Assembly (NCBI GenBank): GCA_009780585.1
Contig: WQZS01000010.1
Span: 1-64,000, forward strand
Direction: 5' to 3'
DNA from: Defluviitaleaceae bacterium
GTDB taxonomy: Bacteria > Bacillota > Clostridia > Lachnospirales > WQUN01
DNA length: 64,000 bases
Made by a program: the position numbers and the translations under genes. The notes beneath the pieces were generated by a model. The model saw only the letters and a list, made by a program, of their open reading frames with translations. It was not told the origin of the DNA and made no database searches. Shown here piece by piece: positions 37,542 through 45,626 of this stretch. Each line of letters begins with the position of its first letter. The first letter of the stretch is position 1.

Positions 37542-38525
37542 TTAACCAACGATACCGCTGCGCTCCACGCTTTCGGTAAAGTAACGCTGGAGCAGTACAT
37601 ACAATGCCAGCACGGGTGCCAGGCTTAGGAACGCCCCTGCCATCAAGCTGGCGGCTTGCGTATAAGGGTCAGCCGCCACGATGCCCAAGTGCGCCACTTG
37701 CGAAGCCTGCCGCAGCGTATCACGCATGAACGCGAGGGCCACGGGCAACGTCCGCATACGGTCTACGAACATAATCGCGTTGTAATAATCGTTCCAGTTC
37801 CAAACAATGGCGAAGAGCAGGACGGTGAGGTAAATCGATCCCGCGTTCGGTGACATGACCCGGGCGAAAATCCCGATATGCCCGCATCCGTCCACACGCG
37901 CCGCGTCCTCCAATTCCTTGGGCTGCCCGCGGAAATACTGGCGGAACATATAGATGAAGATGCCCGAACGCAAACCCATACCGAGCGCGGCGGGCATAAA
38001 TAATGCCGCCCTGCGGTTTAAGAGGTTCATCGGCTCCATACCCACCAGCCCGAACAGGCCGAAGGGGTTGAAGAAACGCATTTGTACGATTTGCGAAATG
38101 ATAACCGTCGAAGGCGGCACCAACAGCGTTAAGATAACGAGGGCGAACAATAAGTTCCTACCCCAAAACTTGTACCGCGCAAAGCCGTAGCCGATAAGCG
38201 CGCACGAAACCGTTTGCAACAACGCCGTACCCAGCGTCAGCTCGACAGAATGTCGCAGAGCGGTATTAAAGTTGAGCAGCTCCAGCGCGTTCCTATAATT
38301 GGTCAGTACCCATTCGCGCGGTATCCACACCACGGCGGGGTTAACGATGTCGAAGTACGTCATAAACGACATGGTGAGCATAAACAACAGCGGGTACAGG
38401 ATAATATACCCGATACCGACCAAAAGTACCGCGCGGAGGATGGAACCGACGATCCGCCGTATTTTTTTTATCCTTACCGCTTCGGTGTTAATCTTGCCGC
38501 GCCCGCTAGGCCTTACGAAATGCAT
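37542..38525 (-). CDS. ABC sugar permease, MalG/inner subunit type (first importer)
   Basis: 327 residues, six membrane helices and the EAA loop ELEDAARVDGCGHIGIFARV of the MalG-like family. Basic N-terminus extended by ~25 residues. Downstream of its MalF-like partner by 15 bases. Uses an ATPase encoded elsewhere. Confidence 0.92.
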   Translation of the reverse strand: MHFVRPSGRGKINTEAVRIKKIRRIVGSILRAVLLVGIGYIILYPLLFMLTMSFMTYFDIVNPAVVWIPREWVLTNYRNALELLNFNTALRHSVELTLGTALLQTVSCALIGYGFARYKFWGRNLLFALVILTLLVPPSTVIISQIVQMRFFNPFGLFGLVGMEPMNLLNRRAALFMPAALGMGLRSGIFIYMFRQYFRGQPKELEDAARVDGCGHIGIFARVMSPNAGSIYLTVLLFAIVWNWNDYYNAIMFVDRMRTLPVALAFMRDTLRQASQVAHLGIVAADPYTQAASLMAGAFLSLAPVLALYVLLQRYFTESVERSGIVG

Positions 38526-38540
38526 CGTCCGCCCCCCTTC

Positions 38541-39452
38541 CTAATCCACCATGTAGAATACACGCCGCGAAATCAACCCCACGATGACGCCCAGCACCAC
38601 GAATACCGAAAGCGTATACACCCACGCCATCGCGCTTGCCGTACCGTAAAATAAATCACGGATGGTTTGGTAGATATAATTAATCAATTCATTGTCGTAA
38701 TCGGTAAAACTGTCCACAACCGTGTACACCACGCACACCAATATAAACGGCGAAACCATGGGGAAAGTAATTTTCCAATAGGTTGACCATGAGCTCGCGC
38801 CCTCGATTTTGCTGGCTTCGTAGAAGGATTGGGGGATTGAAATGAGCGCGGCAAGGAAGATGAGGATTTGTACGCCCGAACGCCACGCCAGGTCGAATAT
38901 ATCGCTCACGATGCCGATGACGCGGTCAATCAGCGGCGCGGCGAATTGCGCGTCTATCATCAAATCCGCCAATACGCGGTTGTTCGCCATAAAAATCGCG
39001 GTACTTTCCCGCGCGGCTTCGTTGGTCAGGTCGTTGCCCAATATGCTCATGACGATGCCCGAAGATATGATGACCGGCACGAAGAAAACCGCTCGCGCCA
39101 GCGTTCTTCCACGGAATTTTTGTTGCAACATTAAAGCGATGAACATAGAAAAAATCAACACGATAACCAACTGCGGCAGCATCATGACGAAATAGTCGCG
39201 CAATAATTGCGGGAAGTCAGGGTCGCGGGTGAAGATATCGACATAGTTACCCCAAGCCACGTATTCCAGCACCTCGCGCCCCTCCGACAGGCTGATGAAC
39301 TCGAAGAACGAACGACGCACCGACTGGATAACCGGGAATAAAAACAACAACAGGAAACCCACGATAAAAGGTGATACGAACGCCAAGCCCGCAAGTCCCC
39401 AGCGGCGTTCCATGGTGAAAAGGGTGCGCTGTTTTTTAATAACGCCGTCCAT
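38541..39452 (-). CDS. ABC sugar permease, MalF type (first importer)
   Basis: 303 residues, six helices, EAA loop FYEASKIEGASSWSTYWKI. Its start touches the DUF5696 stop (one-base overlap, TAATG), so coupled to it. Pairs with the permease at 37542 and binding protein at 35627. Confidence 0.92.
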   Translation of the reverse strand: MDGVIKKQRTLFTMERRWGLAGLAFVSPFIVGFLLLFLFPVIQSVRRSFFEFISLSEGREVLEYVAWGNYVDIFTRDPDFPQLLRDYFVMMLPQLVIVLIFSMFIALMLQQKFRGRTLARAVFFVPVIISSGIVMSILGNDLTNEAARESTAIFMANNRVLADLMIDAQFAAPLIDRVIGIVSDIFDLAWRSGVQILIFLAALISIPQSFYEASKIEGASSWSTYWKITFPMVSPFILVCVVYTVVDSFTDYDNELINYIYQTIRDLFYGTASAMAWVYTLSVFVVLGVIVGLISRRVFYMVD

Positions 39453-41692
39453 TACGCACCTCCCGGGATTACGATAAAGTCACGCGCGGGTACATCGCCG
39501 TGCGGTTCATGGTTGTAGTTTACGATTACGACCGTGCCGTTTGAAAATACCGTTCGGGCTACGTTCTCCGCCGGGAAGCTGTGGGACGTAATCGTCGCGC
39601 CCGCGACCGCGTTGTACACGGGCGCAAGCCGATGTGCCGCCGCCAGCACATGGGTGTGCCAATAATCAAAGGACGGGCTCATCAGCCATTCAAGCGGCGT
39701 ATCCACCAGCAGCGCGGGGTTCTCCGCCACGACGGAAAGCTGTAACAGCGCCCCCGTTTCCGCCGCGCGAAGCACCATGCCTTCGCGGTCAGCCGCCAAA
39801 TTATATGCCGTAAAGCTGAAGTCCACGTACCCGTGCAGCACCATTTGATAAAACGGTACGGACACGTCCGTAACCGCAAAACCCGAGCAACCCAGCGGCG
39901 TATTTACGACAAAGGTTGCGTGGGGCAGCCAAAACGCGCCCGCCGCGTCGCCCATCAGCGCGCCGAATGCTGCCCGCGTATCACGGGCGATGCCTTCGAG
40001 CAAGACCTCGGCGGCACCCCTGTCCATATGCCTGCGCCCAATGTCCGAATAGGGGAGGTTGCTTAGTATCGAAAAGTTTAAGCCCGAAATATTCGCGTTC
40101 CTTGCGTTCGATACGAAGGTATCGACCGCGTTGCCGAAGGAGCGCGGGGAATACATCCACCAACCGGAGTAGGGTTCGTCCGCCGGGCCGAAGGTATCGA
40201 GGTTAAAGCCCGTTTGCCGTACGGGTACGTTGGCGACGTCGCGTATGATGGGTGTGCCGATAAAGCCGAGGAAGGGGCGCCTGTGCGCGGTGGCAAAGTC
40301 CACGTCCATGTACAGGGAAACACCCAAGCTCTCCAGCGTGTTTGAAAAATTGCGGAAACCCCTGCGCCCGCCCAAGGAACCCGAGGGTGAGAAACGGCTC
40401 GGCGAGGTGGAATAATTGCCGCGGGGCAGCCAGTTGTTATAACGGACGGTTAGGTTTTCTATCCCGCCGCTTTTTAACGTGTCCACCATATCCCCCGCTT
40501 GGGCGAAGGTTGTCAGCGGCGTATTACGGTTGGTGGGTACGCCTAATACCGACATGCGGCGCGTTACAGAGCCGAATACGTCCAGCACAAGCGGCAAACC
40601 GCCGTCGCGGGTCGAGGGCGTCATGCCTTGTTCAATCAACCGGTTTCGGTACAGTTGCGCCATTTCGGAATAGCCGGAGCCGTTTTCCATAAAGTGATAG
40701 CGTACGGAAATCGCTTCCACGTCCATCATCCAATCCGACGTCACCAAAATATCCGTCGCCACGCCCTGGTTATTTACCACGGTGTAGGAAGCGGGCGGGC
40801 GCACGGTAAAGCTCGCGCCGACAGAATTAAAAGACGAATTGCCGCCGCTTACACCCGCGATGATATTCGCTAGCGAAGCCCCGCTTTCGATAACGGCAAA
40901 CGCCGCCGCGTTCCCGCGCTTCATGCCGAACACGGGCATTAGGATATTTTGCGCGCTTGTGGATTGCAAACGGGGCGGATTGTTTAAGTCGCGCCCGTAT
41001 ACGGGCTGGTTAAAGGTTGTGCGCGGGCGTCCGTTGTTCAAGTGAATCAACGCGCCGCTGCCGTCGGGTACGAGCATGTACCCTTCGTGGCGCACCCCCG
41101 CGTGCATAAAGTGTTGCAACAAGCCGATTTCGGTCAGACGGTGGTTGCGGTTGTACGCGGTCCATTCTTCCTCGTCGGCGTCGTGGGCGGGGCGGACGCG
41201 CTCGATGTGCGCGGGCGTTACGGAGGCCAGCATCGTGCCGTTTTCCAAGGTAATTTCCACGGGGATGCGTGTGCGTTGCGCGGGGAAGTAAAATTCCACC
41301 CGTACGCCGCCCGGTATCAAATAAGCGGACAAACCGTTCTGCCGTACCGACGCCGCCATGGAAGTCTCCTGGCTGAGGTTGCCCGCGCCGCTAAGGAACG
41401 TTACCGATAACATGCTGGAAAGGCTCATGCGTATCATGCCGCGTGCGAGCGGGTCGTCGTCCACGTCGTGGGGAGAGGATTCCCACAGGTTGCCGCTCGC
41501 GTCAATTACGCGGACGACGGCGATATCGGAGCGGTATTGCAAGGTTACCCCATCGGAATACGCAACGTTAACGAATTCGTCCGAAAAAGCGATCGGACGC
41601 GAACGGTCAAGTTCGGGCGCGGGCGCGGTTTCCGTTGAAGCGCCGCAAGCCGTGAGCAATAACAACAATGGCAGTAGCAATAATAATTTCAT
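39452..41692 (-). CDS. DUF5696 lipoprotein
   Basis: 746 residues with lipobox LLLTACGAS. N-terminal beta-rich part, then a region with barrel-like alternation (GYMLVPDGSGALIHLNNG; LENLTVRYNNWLPRGNYS; SLYMDVDFATAHRRPF; YSGWWMYSPRSFGNAVD). DUF5696 proteins recur in Firmicute polysaccharide loci next to Yip1, NHL and long binding proteins; the barrel-like pattern suggests a glycosidase, not proven. Surface anchored. Confidence 0.8.
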   Translation of the reverse strand: MKLLLLLPLLLLLTACGASTETAPAPELDRSRPIAFSDEFVNVAYSDGVTLQYRSDIAVVRVIDASGNLWESSPHDVDDDPLARGMIRMSLSSMLSVTFLSGAGNLSQETSMAASVRQNGLSAYLIPGGVRVEFYFPAQRTRIPVEITLENGTMLASVTPAHIERVRPAHDADEEEWTAYNRNHRLTEIGLLQHFMHAGVRHEGYMLVPDGSGALIHLNNGRPRTTFNQPVYGRDLNNPPRLQSTSAQNILMPVFGMKRGNAAAFAVIESGASLANIIAGVSGGNSSFNSVGASFTVRPPASYTVVNNQGVATDILVTSDWMMDVEAISVRYHFMENGSGYSEMAQLYRNRLIEQGMTPSTRDGGLPLVLDVFGSVTRRMSVLGVPTNRNTPLTTFAQAGDMVDTLKSGGIENLTVRYNNWLPRGNYSTSPSRFSPSGSLGGRRGFRNFSNTLESLGVSLYMDVDFATAHRRPFLGFIGTPIIRDVANVPVRQTGFNLDTFGPADEPYSGWWMYSPRSFGNAVDTFVSNARNANISGLNFSILSNLPYSDIGRRHMDRGAAEVLLEGIARDTRAAFGALMGDAAGAFWLPHATFVVNTPLGCSGFAVTDVSVPFYQMVLHGYVDFSFTAYNLAADREGMVLRAAETGALLQLSVVAENPALLVDTPLEWLMSPSFDYWHTHVLAAAHRLAPVYNAVAGATITSHSFPAENVARTVFSNGTVVIVNYNHEPHGDVPARDFIVIPGGA

Positions 41693-41704
41693 CCCCGCAC
41701 CCCC

Positions 41705-42331
41705 TTACATGAACAATATTTCGTTATAGAACGTCCGCAGGAATTCCGTAAGCTGCGTCACCAGCGCGAACCCGAGGAACATCATAAAAAGCATAATCAA
41801 GATACCGACCGCGGATAAAAACATGGTGAACAGCGTCTTTTTAAATGTAAATTGGTGCGCCGACATGTTGCCCGTAAACAACAGCATGACAAACCAGCCG
41901 TATTTTACGATGTTCATCAGCCCGTAATACGTATTCTCGCCCAGGGACATTACGTTGCTGAGCAGGATAATCGGCGGGGACAGCAATATAAAAGGAAGCG
42001 TGGCGTACGCCGTCACCACGTACACGTCCGACAGCGAGCCTTCGCCGTCCGACAATGTGCATACCGCCATGTTCGACACGATAAACAAAAACACCAAGCC
42101 CAGCGACAACGCAAGCATGATAAAAATATTCAAATGCTCCACGCGGGAGAAGTTAAACAAATACCCCGTCCATTGCCGCCCCGCCACAACGCACGCGAAG
42201 AAAAGTACATACAAAACCGTCGCCAGCACAAGGGAGCCCTCGCCCTGGTGGCGCATCACGTCAAACGCTTCGATGGGGCTTTTAAGGATGGAAAACAAGC
42301 CCTTTATGTGCAGCTTCCTAATCCCCGGCAT
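41705..42331 (-). CDS. Yip1 family membrane protein
   Basis: 208 residues, five hydrophobic helices; opening LKSPIEAFDVMRHQGEGS and SDVYVVTAYATLPFILLSPP are Yip1-domain features. 14-base overlap with the NHL gene before it. Known companion of DUF5696 in such loci; role unknown. Confidence 0.8.
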   Translation of the reverse strand: MPGIRKLHIKGLFSILKSPIEAFDVMRHQGEGSLVLATVLYVLFFACVVAGRQWTGYLFNFSRVEHLNIFIMLALSLGLVFLFIVSNMAVCTLSDGEGSLSDVYVVTAYATLPFILLSPPIILLSNVMSLGENTYYGLMNIVKYGWFVMLLFTGNMSAHQFTFKKTLFTMFLSAVGILIMLFMMFLGFALVTQLTEFLRTFYNEILFM

Positions 42332-43814
42332 AAACCGTCCTCCCCCTTCCTATGATGCGTTTGATGCGCTTGCGCTGCGCGAAGACAATCCAAGCCAGGC
42401 ATATCAGCGCGAAGCCCAGCGCGAACAGATTAAAGTTATCGTTAGTGAATTGGTTGCGGTGCATTTCGAATACCTCGGAGTAAACCTGCCGGTTGTTGGC
42501 GCGGCGCAGGTACCACAAGGCACCTTGCAAATCGCCGCTGCGGGACAGCCCGCGCCCGATGCCCAAATACGCCAGCTCCAAATTTATGTTACGCGCGAGA
42601 ACGCCGCGCCACAGGGCGACGCTTTCTTCGTAGCGGCCCTGGTCGTGCAGCGCCAATGCCTGCATCACCAGTTCGCCGTATTCCGTACGCCCGAAAGCGG
42701 TGATTTCCCCGCGGGTGCCGTCCAGCACGACAAGGGTATCGTTAAAGCTCGCCAAGGCAACGGGGTTCGCAAAGCGTCCGAGTTGGTCGCCGATTTGCCC
42801 GAATACCGCCACCATATGGGAATCGGCGGTATACACAAACACGCGCCCGCGTTGGCGGTCCAAAGCGGCGAACACGCCGTTCTGCATATAGGTGATATCC
42901 ACGAAGGAGGTCGTGACGGGTACATAACGCGAAGTGTAGAACACGGGGTCGCCGTAGTTAACGGGTATATTCACCTGCGGCGTGCGTAAAATATTGTCGC
43001 CGTTGGAGTTAAGCCGCCGGAGCTGACCGATGTTGTCCTCGGAAAAAGCCGTACACACGTAAATAAACCCGCGCGGGCATATATCGAAGTTGGTAAACTC
43101 CACGGGGATGATTTGCACCATACGTTCGCGTTGTTCGCGTGTCATGATCCTGCGCCACAGGATTTGCCCGAGCTGACCCGCGCTCATGGCGACGGTGTTC
43201 GCGCCGAAGAAGCCGAGGAACAGGTTATCCCGTTGCAAGTCAATCATCAGCGCACCTTGGTAACTCCCGCGGGAAAGGATATACAAAATGCCGGAGGGGT
43301 CTTCGATAACGGAAATAGGCGTAAACAGGAAACCCTCGGCTAAGAGCTCCGATTCGGGGCTGCCTAGGTACATGAGTACCGTACCCTCGCGGTCAACGGT
43401 AACCACGCGGCGCAGTTCATGGTCGGCGATGTGGATTCTGCCGTCGGGCAGTACGAACAAGCCGCTCATGTGGGAAAATTCGAAGGGTTCGCCGTTCATG
43501 GTGAAGGCGTCGATGACCTCCGCCAGCGCGAAGTTTTCATCCAATACAATGATTCTGTTATTGCCCGTGTCGGCGATGTACAGGTAACCGTCCGGCCCTG
43601 CGGTGACGTCCGACGGGTTGCGCAAGGGGCCGATGCCCCAAGCCTCGCCCGATAAAGCAAACAACGGTAAATACGAGGCGGGCGCGGGTACGGCGCGACC
43701 ATGTTGGTTAAAAACATAGGAATTAAACGCGGCTTCCCGCGGCTGCCCCGCGATTGCGGTTACCGGCGTTAAGATAAATATCGCCGCCAGGAGCAGCGCG
43801 ACCCATTTTTTCAT
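42318..43814 (-). CDS. NHL-repeat/TPR membrane-anchored protein
   Basis: 498 residues. Sec signal (MKKWVALLLAAIFIL), an NHL-type beta-propeller (PSDVTAGPDGYLYIADTGNN; GLFVLPDGRIHIADHELRR; FANPVALASFNDTLVVLD), then two TPR-like helix pairs (MQALALHDQGRYEESVALWR), one membrane helix near 460-480 and a basic cytosolic tail. Membrane-tethered outside face. Probably a scaffold of the polysaccharide-handling complex. Confidence 0.82.
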   Translation of the reverse strand: MKKWVALLLAAIFILTPVTAIAGQPREAAFNSYVFNQHGRAVPAPASYLPLFALSGEAWGIGPLRNPSDVTAGPDGYLYIADTGNNRIIVLDENFALAEVIDAFTMNGEPFEFSHMSGLFVLPDGRIHIADHELRRVVTVDREGTVLMYLGSPESELLAEGFLFTPISVIEDPSGILYILSRGSYQGALMIDLQRDNLFLGFFGANTVAMSAGQLGQILWRRIMTREQRERMVQIIPVEFTNFDICPRGFIYVCTAFSEDNIGQLRRLNSNGDNILRTPQVNIPVNYGDPVFYTSRYVPVTTSFVDITYMQNGVFAALDRQRGRVFVYTADSHMVAVFGQIGDQLGRFANPVALASFNDTLVVLDGTRGEITAFGRTEYGELVMQALALHDQGRYEESVALWRGVLARNINLELAYLGIGRGLSRSGDLQGALWYLRRANNRQVYSEVFEMHRNQFTNDNFNLFALGFALICLAWIVFAQRKRIKRIIGRGRTVYAGD

Positions 43815-43818
43815 ACGC

Positions 43819-44700
43819 TTACCCCTTTATGCCCGAATGTGCCATGGTTTCCATGACCCTGTGCTGCGCCACGAAGAACAAGATAATCGGCGGCACCATC
43901 ATAATCGCCGAAGCCGCCGCGAACATACCCAATCGCGCGATCCCCACCGCTTGAATTTGCGAAAACGCGACGGGCAGGGTTTTTAAATTCTCCGTAAAGA
44001 TAAAACCGTCGCCCGTGGAACGCCACAATTCCTGGAAGGCGAAAATCAGCATCGTCATGGTAGCGGGTTTGACTACGGGCATAACGATTTTCCACAGGAT
44101 GCCGAACTCGCCGCAGCCGTCTATCCGTGCCGCTTCGATAGAATCCGTCGGGATTTGGTACATAAATGAAACCATTAAAAACAAGCCCATGGTACGCTGC
44201 ATGGCAGGCAAAATAACCGCCAAGTGCGTATCCACCAAGCCCAAATACGTCATGATAACAAAGGAAGGGACCATCAATACGGTCGTGGAAAACAGCAGGG
44301 CGAAGATAATCAATTGGTTGAGCGCGCTGCGCCCGGGGAACACATGCTTGGCCAGCGGGTACGCCGCCAACGCCACCACGACAATTTGCCCGAAGCTGCC
44401 CGCGAAAGTGATGAACAGCGAATTGTACAAATAACGGGTAATCGGCACCCACATATTGGTGGTGACCTGGAATAAAGATACATAATTTTCCAGCGTCGGC
44501 TCCATAACAAAGAAGCGCGGCGGGAACAGGAACAATTCACCCAGCGGCTTTAACGAATGCATGATGGCGAAGATTAACGGCAACGACGAAAACGCCGCGA
44601 ACAACCCCACGAACAAGACGACAAGCAAATCGCCGCCGACGCCGCGGTTTAAGCGGTTGCCGATTTTACCCTGCCTAAACAAACGCCGTATCGCTCTCAT
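43819..44700 (-). CDS. ABC sugar permease, MalG type (second importer)
   Basis: 293 residues, six helices, EAA loop SIEAARIDGCGEFGILWKIV. Overlaps the preceding permease gene by four bases. Partner of the genes at 44697 and 45627. Confidence 0.92.
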   Translation of the reverse strand: MRAIRRLFRQGKIGNRLNRGVGGDLLVVLFVGLFAAFSSLPLIFAIMHSLKPLGELFLFPPRFFVMEPTLENYVSLFQVTTNMWVPITRYLYNSLFITFAGSFGQIVVVALAAYPLAKHVFPGRSALNQLIIFALLFSTTVLMVPSFVIMTYLGLVDTHLAVILPAMQRTMGLFLMVSFMYQIPTDSIEAARIDGCGEFGILWKIVMPVVKPATMTMLIFAFQELWRSTGDGFIFTENLKTLPVAFSQIQAVGIARLGMFAAASAIMMVPPIILFFVAQHRVMETMAHSGIKG

Positions 44701-45611
44701 GTGTTCACCTTATTCACGAACAGCTTCCGCAGCCCCAAATTGACCACCAGCATCAAGAAGAACAATATAACCGCCAGCGCGCTCGCGTTGCCCAGTTCAT
44801 AACGGATTTGCGCGTAGTCCACGATGTGCGTCACTATCGTGGATGCCGCGTATTCCGTACTGGGGAAGCCCGCCATATGGACCGAAATCTCCCACACGGC
44901 GAAGCTGCCCGCCAATTGCATAATCGCCGCGAAGAACATCTGCGGCGCAATCAACGGCAACGTAACGTGCCACAATTCCTGGAATCGGTTACGCACGCCG
45001 TCGATAGCGGCGGCTTCGTAGTAGGTGCGGTCCACGGCCTTAAAACCCGCCAGCACCGCCAAGAAGCCCGCGCCCATGCTGATCCACAACTGCACGACCA
45101 TTAAAACGCCTAAAACGTAACGCGCGTCCAGCAGCCACATAACCGGTTCGTGGATGATGTTCCACCGCATCAGAAAGCCGTTGAGGTAGCCGTGCGCATC
45201 GGGGGAGAAGATAATAAACCATATGAAGAACGCCGCGCCCGCAATCATGGACGGGGCGTAAATTAATAACGTCAAAAGCGTGCGGATAAAACCCCGCAGC
45301 TCATTGATAAACCACGCGAGGAAAACCATCAGTACGTACCCCGCCGGGCCCGTTACGAGGGTGAATATCATCGTGTTGCGGAAGGCTATCCAAAATACCT
45401 GGTCGTTAACCAGCAAATGGCGGTAATTCGAAAGCCCCGCGAAGCTCGGCGTTTCCAACATGTTAAAGTTGGTGAAGCTGAGCACAATCGAAGAAAGCAC
45501 GGGCAATATTGTAAACACGAAGAACAACAAAAAGAACGGCGCGAGCATCAGATAGCTGATCCACGAACGCTTGATACGGTAACCTAAGCTCAAGGCTTTC
45601 GTATTCGTCAC
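44697..45611 (-). CDS. ABC sugar permease, MalF type (second importer)
   Basis: 304 residues, six helices, EAA loop YYEAAAIDGVRNRFQELWHV. Follows the long binding-protein gene by 15 bases. No ATPase gene in the operon, so a shared MsmK-type ATPase is expected elsewhere. Confidence 0.92.
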   Translation of the reverse strand: MTNTKALSLGYRIKRSWISYLMLAPFFLLFFVFTILPVLSSIVLSFTNFNMLETPSFAGLSNYRHLLVNDQVFWIAFRNTMIFTLVTGPAGYVLMVFLAWFINELRGFIRTLLTLLIYAPSMIAGAAFFIWFIIFSPDAHGYLNGFLMRWNIIHEPVMWLLDARYVLGVLMVVQLWISMGAGFLAVLAGFKAVDRTYYEAAAIDGVRNRFQELWHVTLPLIAPQMFFAAIMQLAGSFAVWEISVHMAGFPSTEYAASTIVTHIVDYAQIRYELGNASALAVILFFLMLVVNLGLRKLFVNKVNT

Positions 45612-45626
45612 GGCTTCACCCCGTTC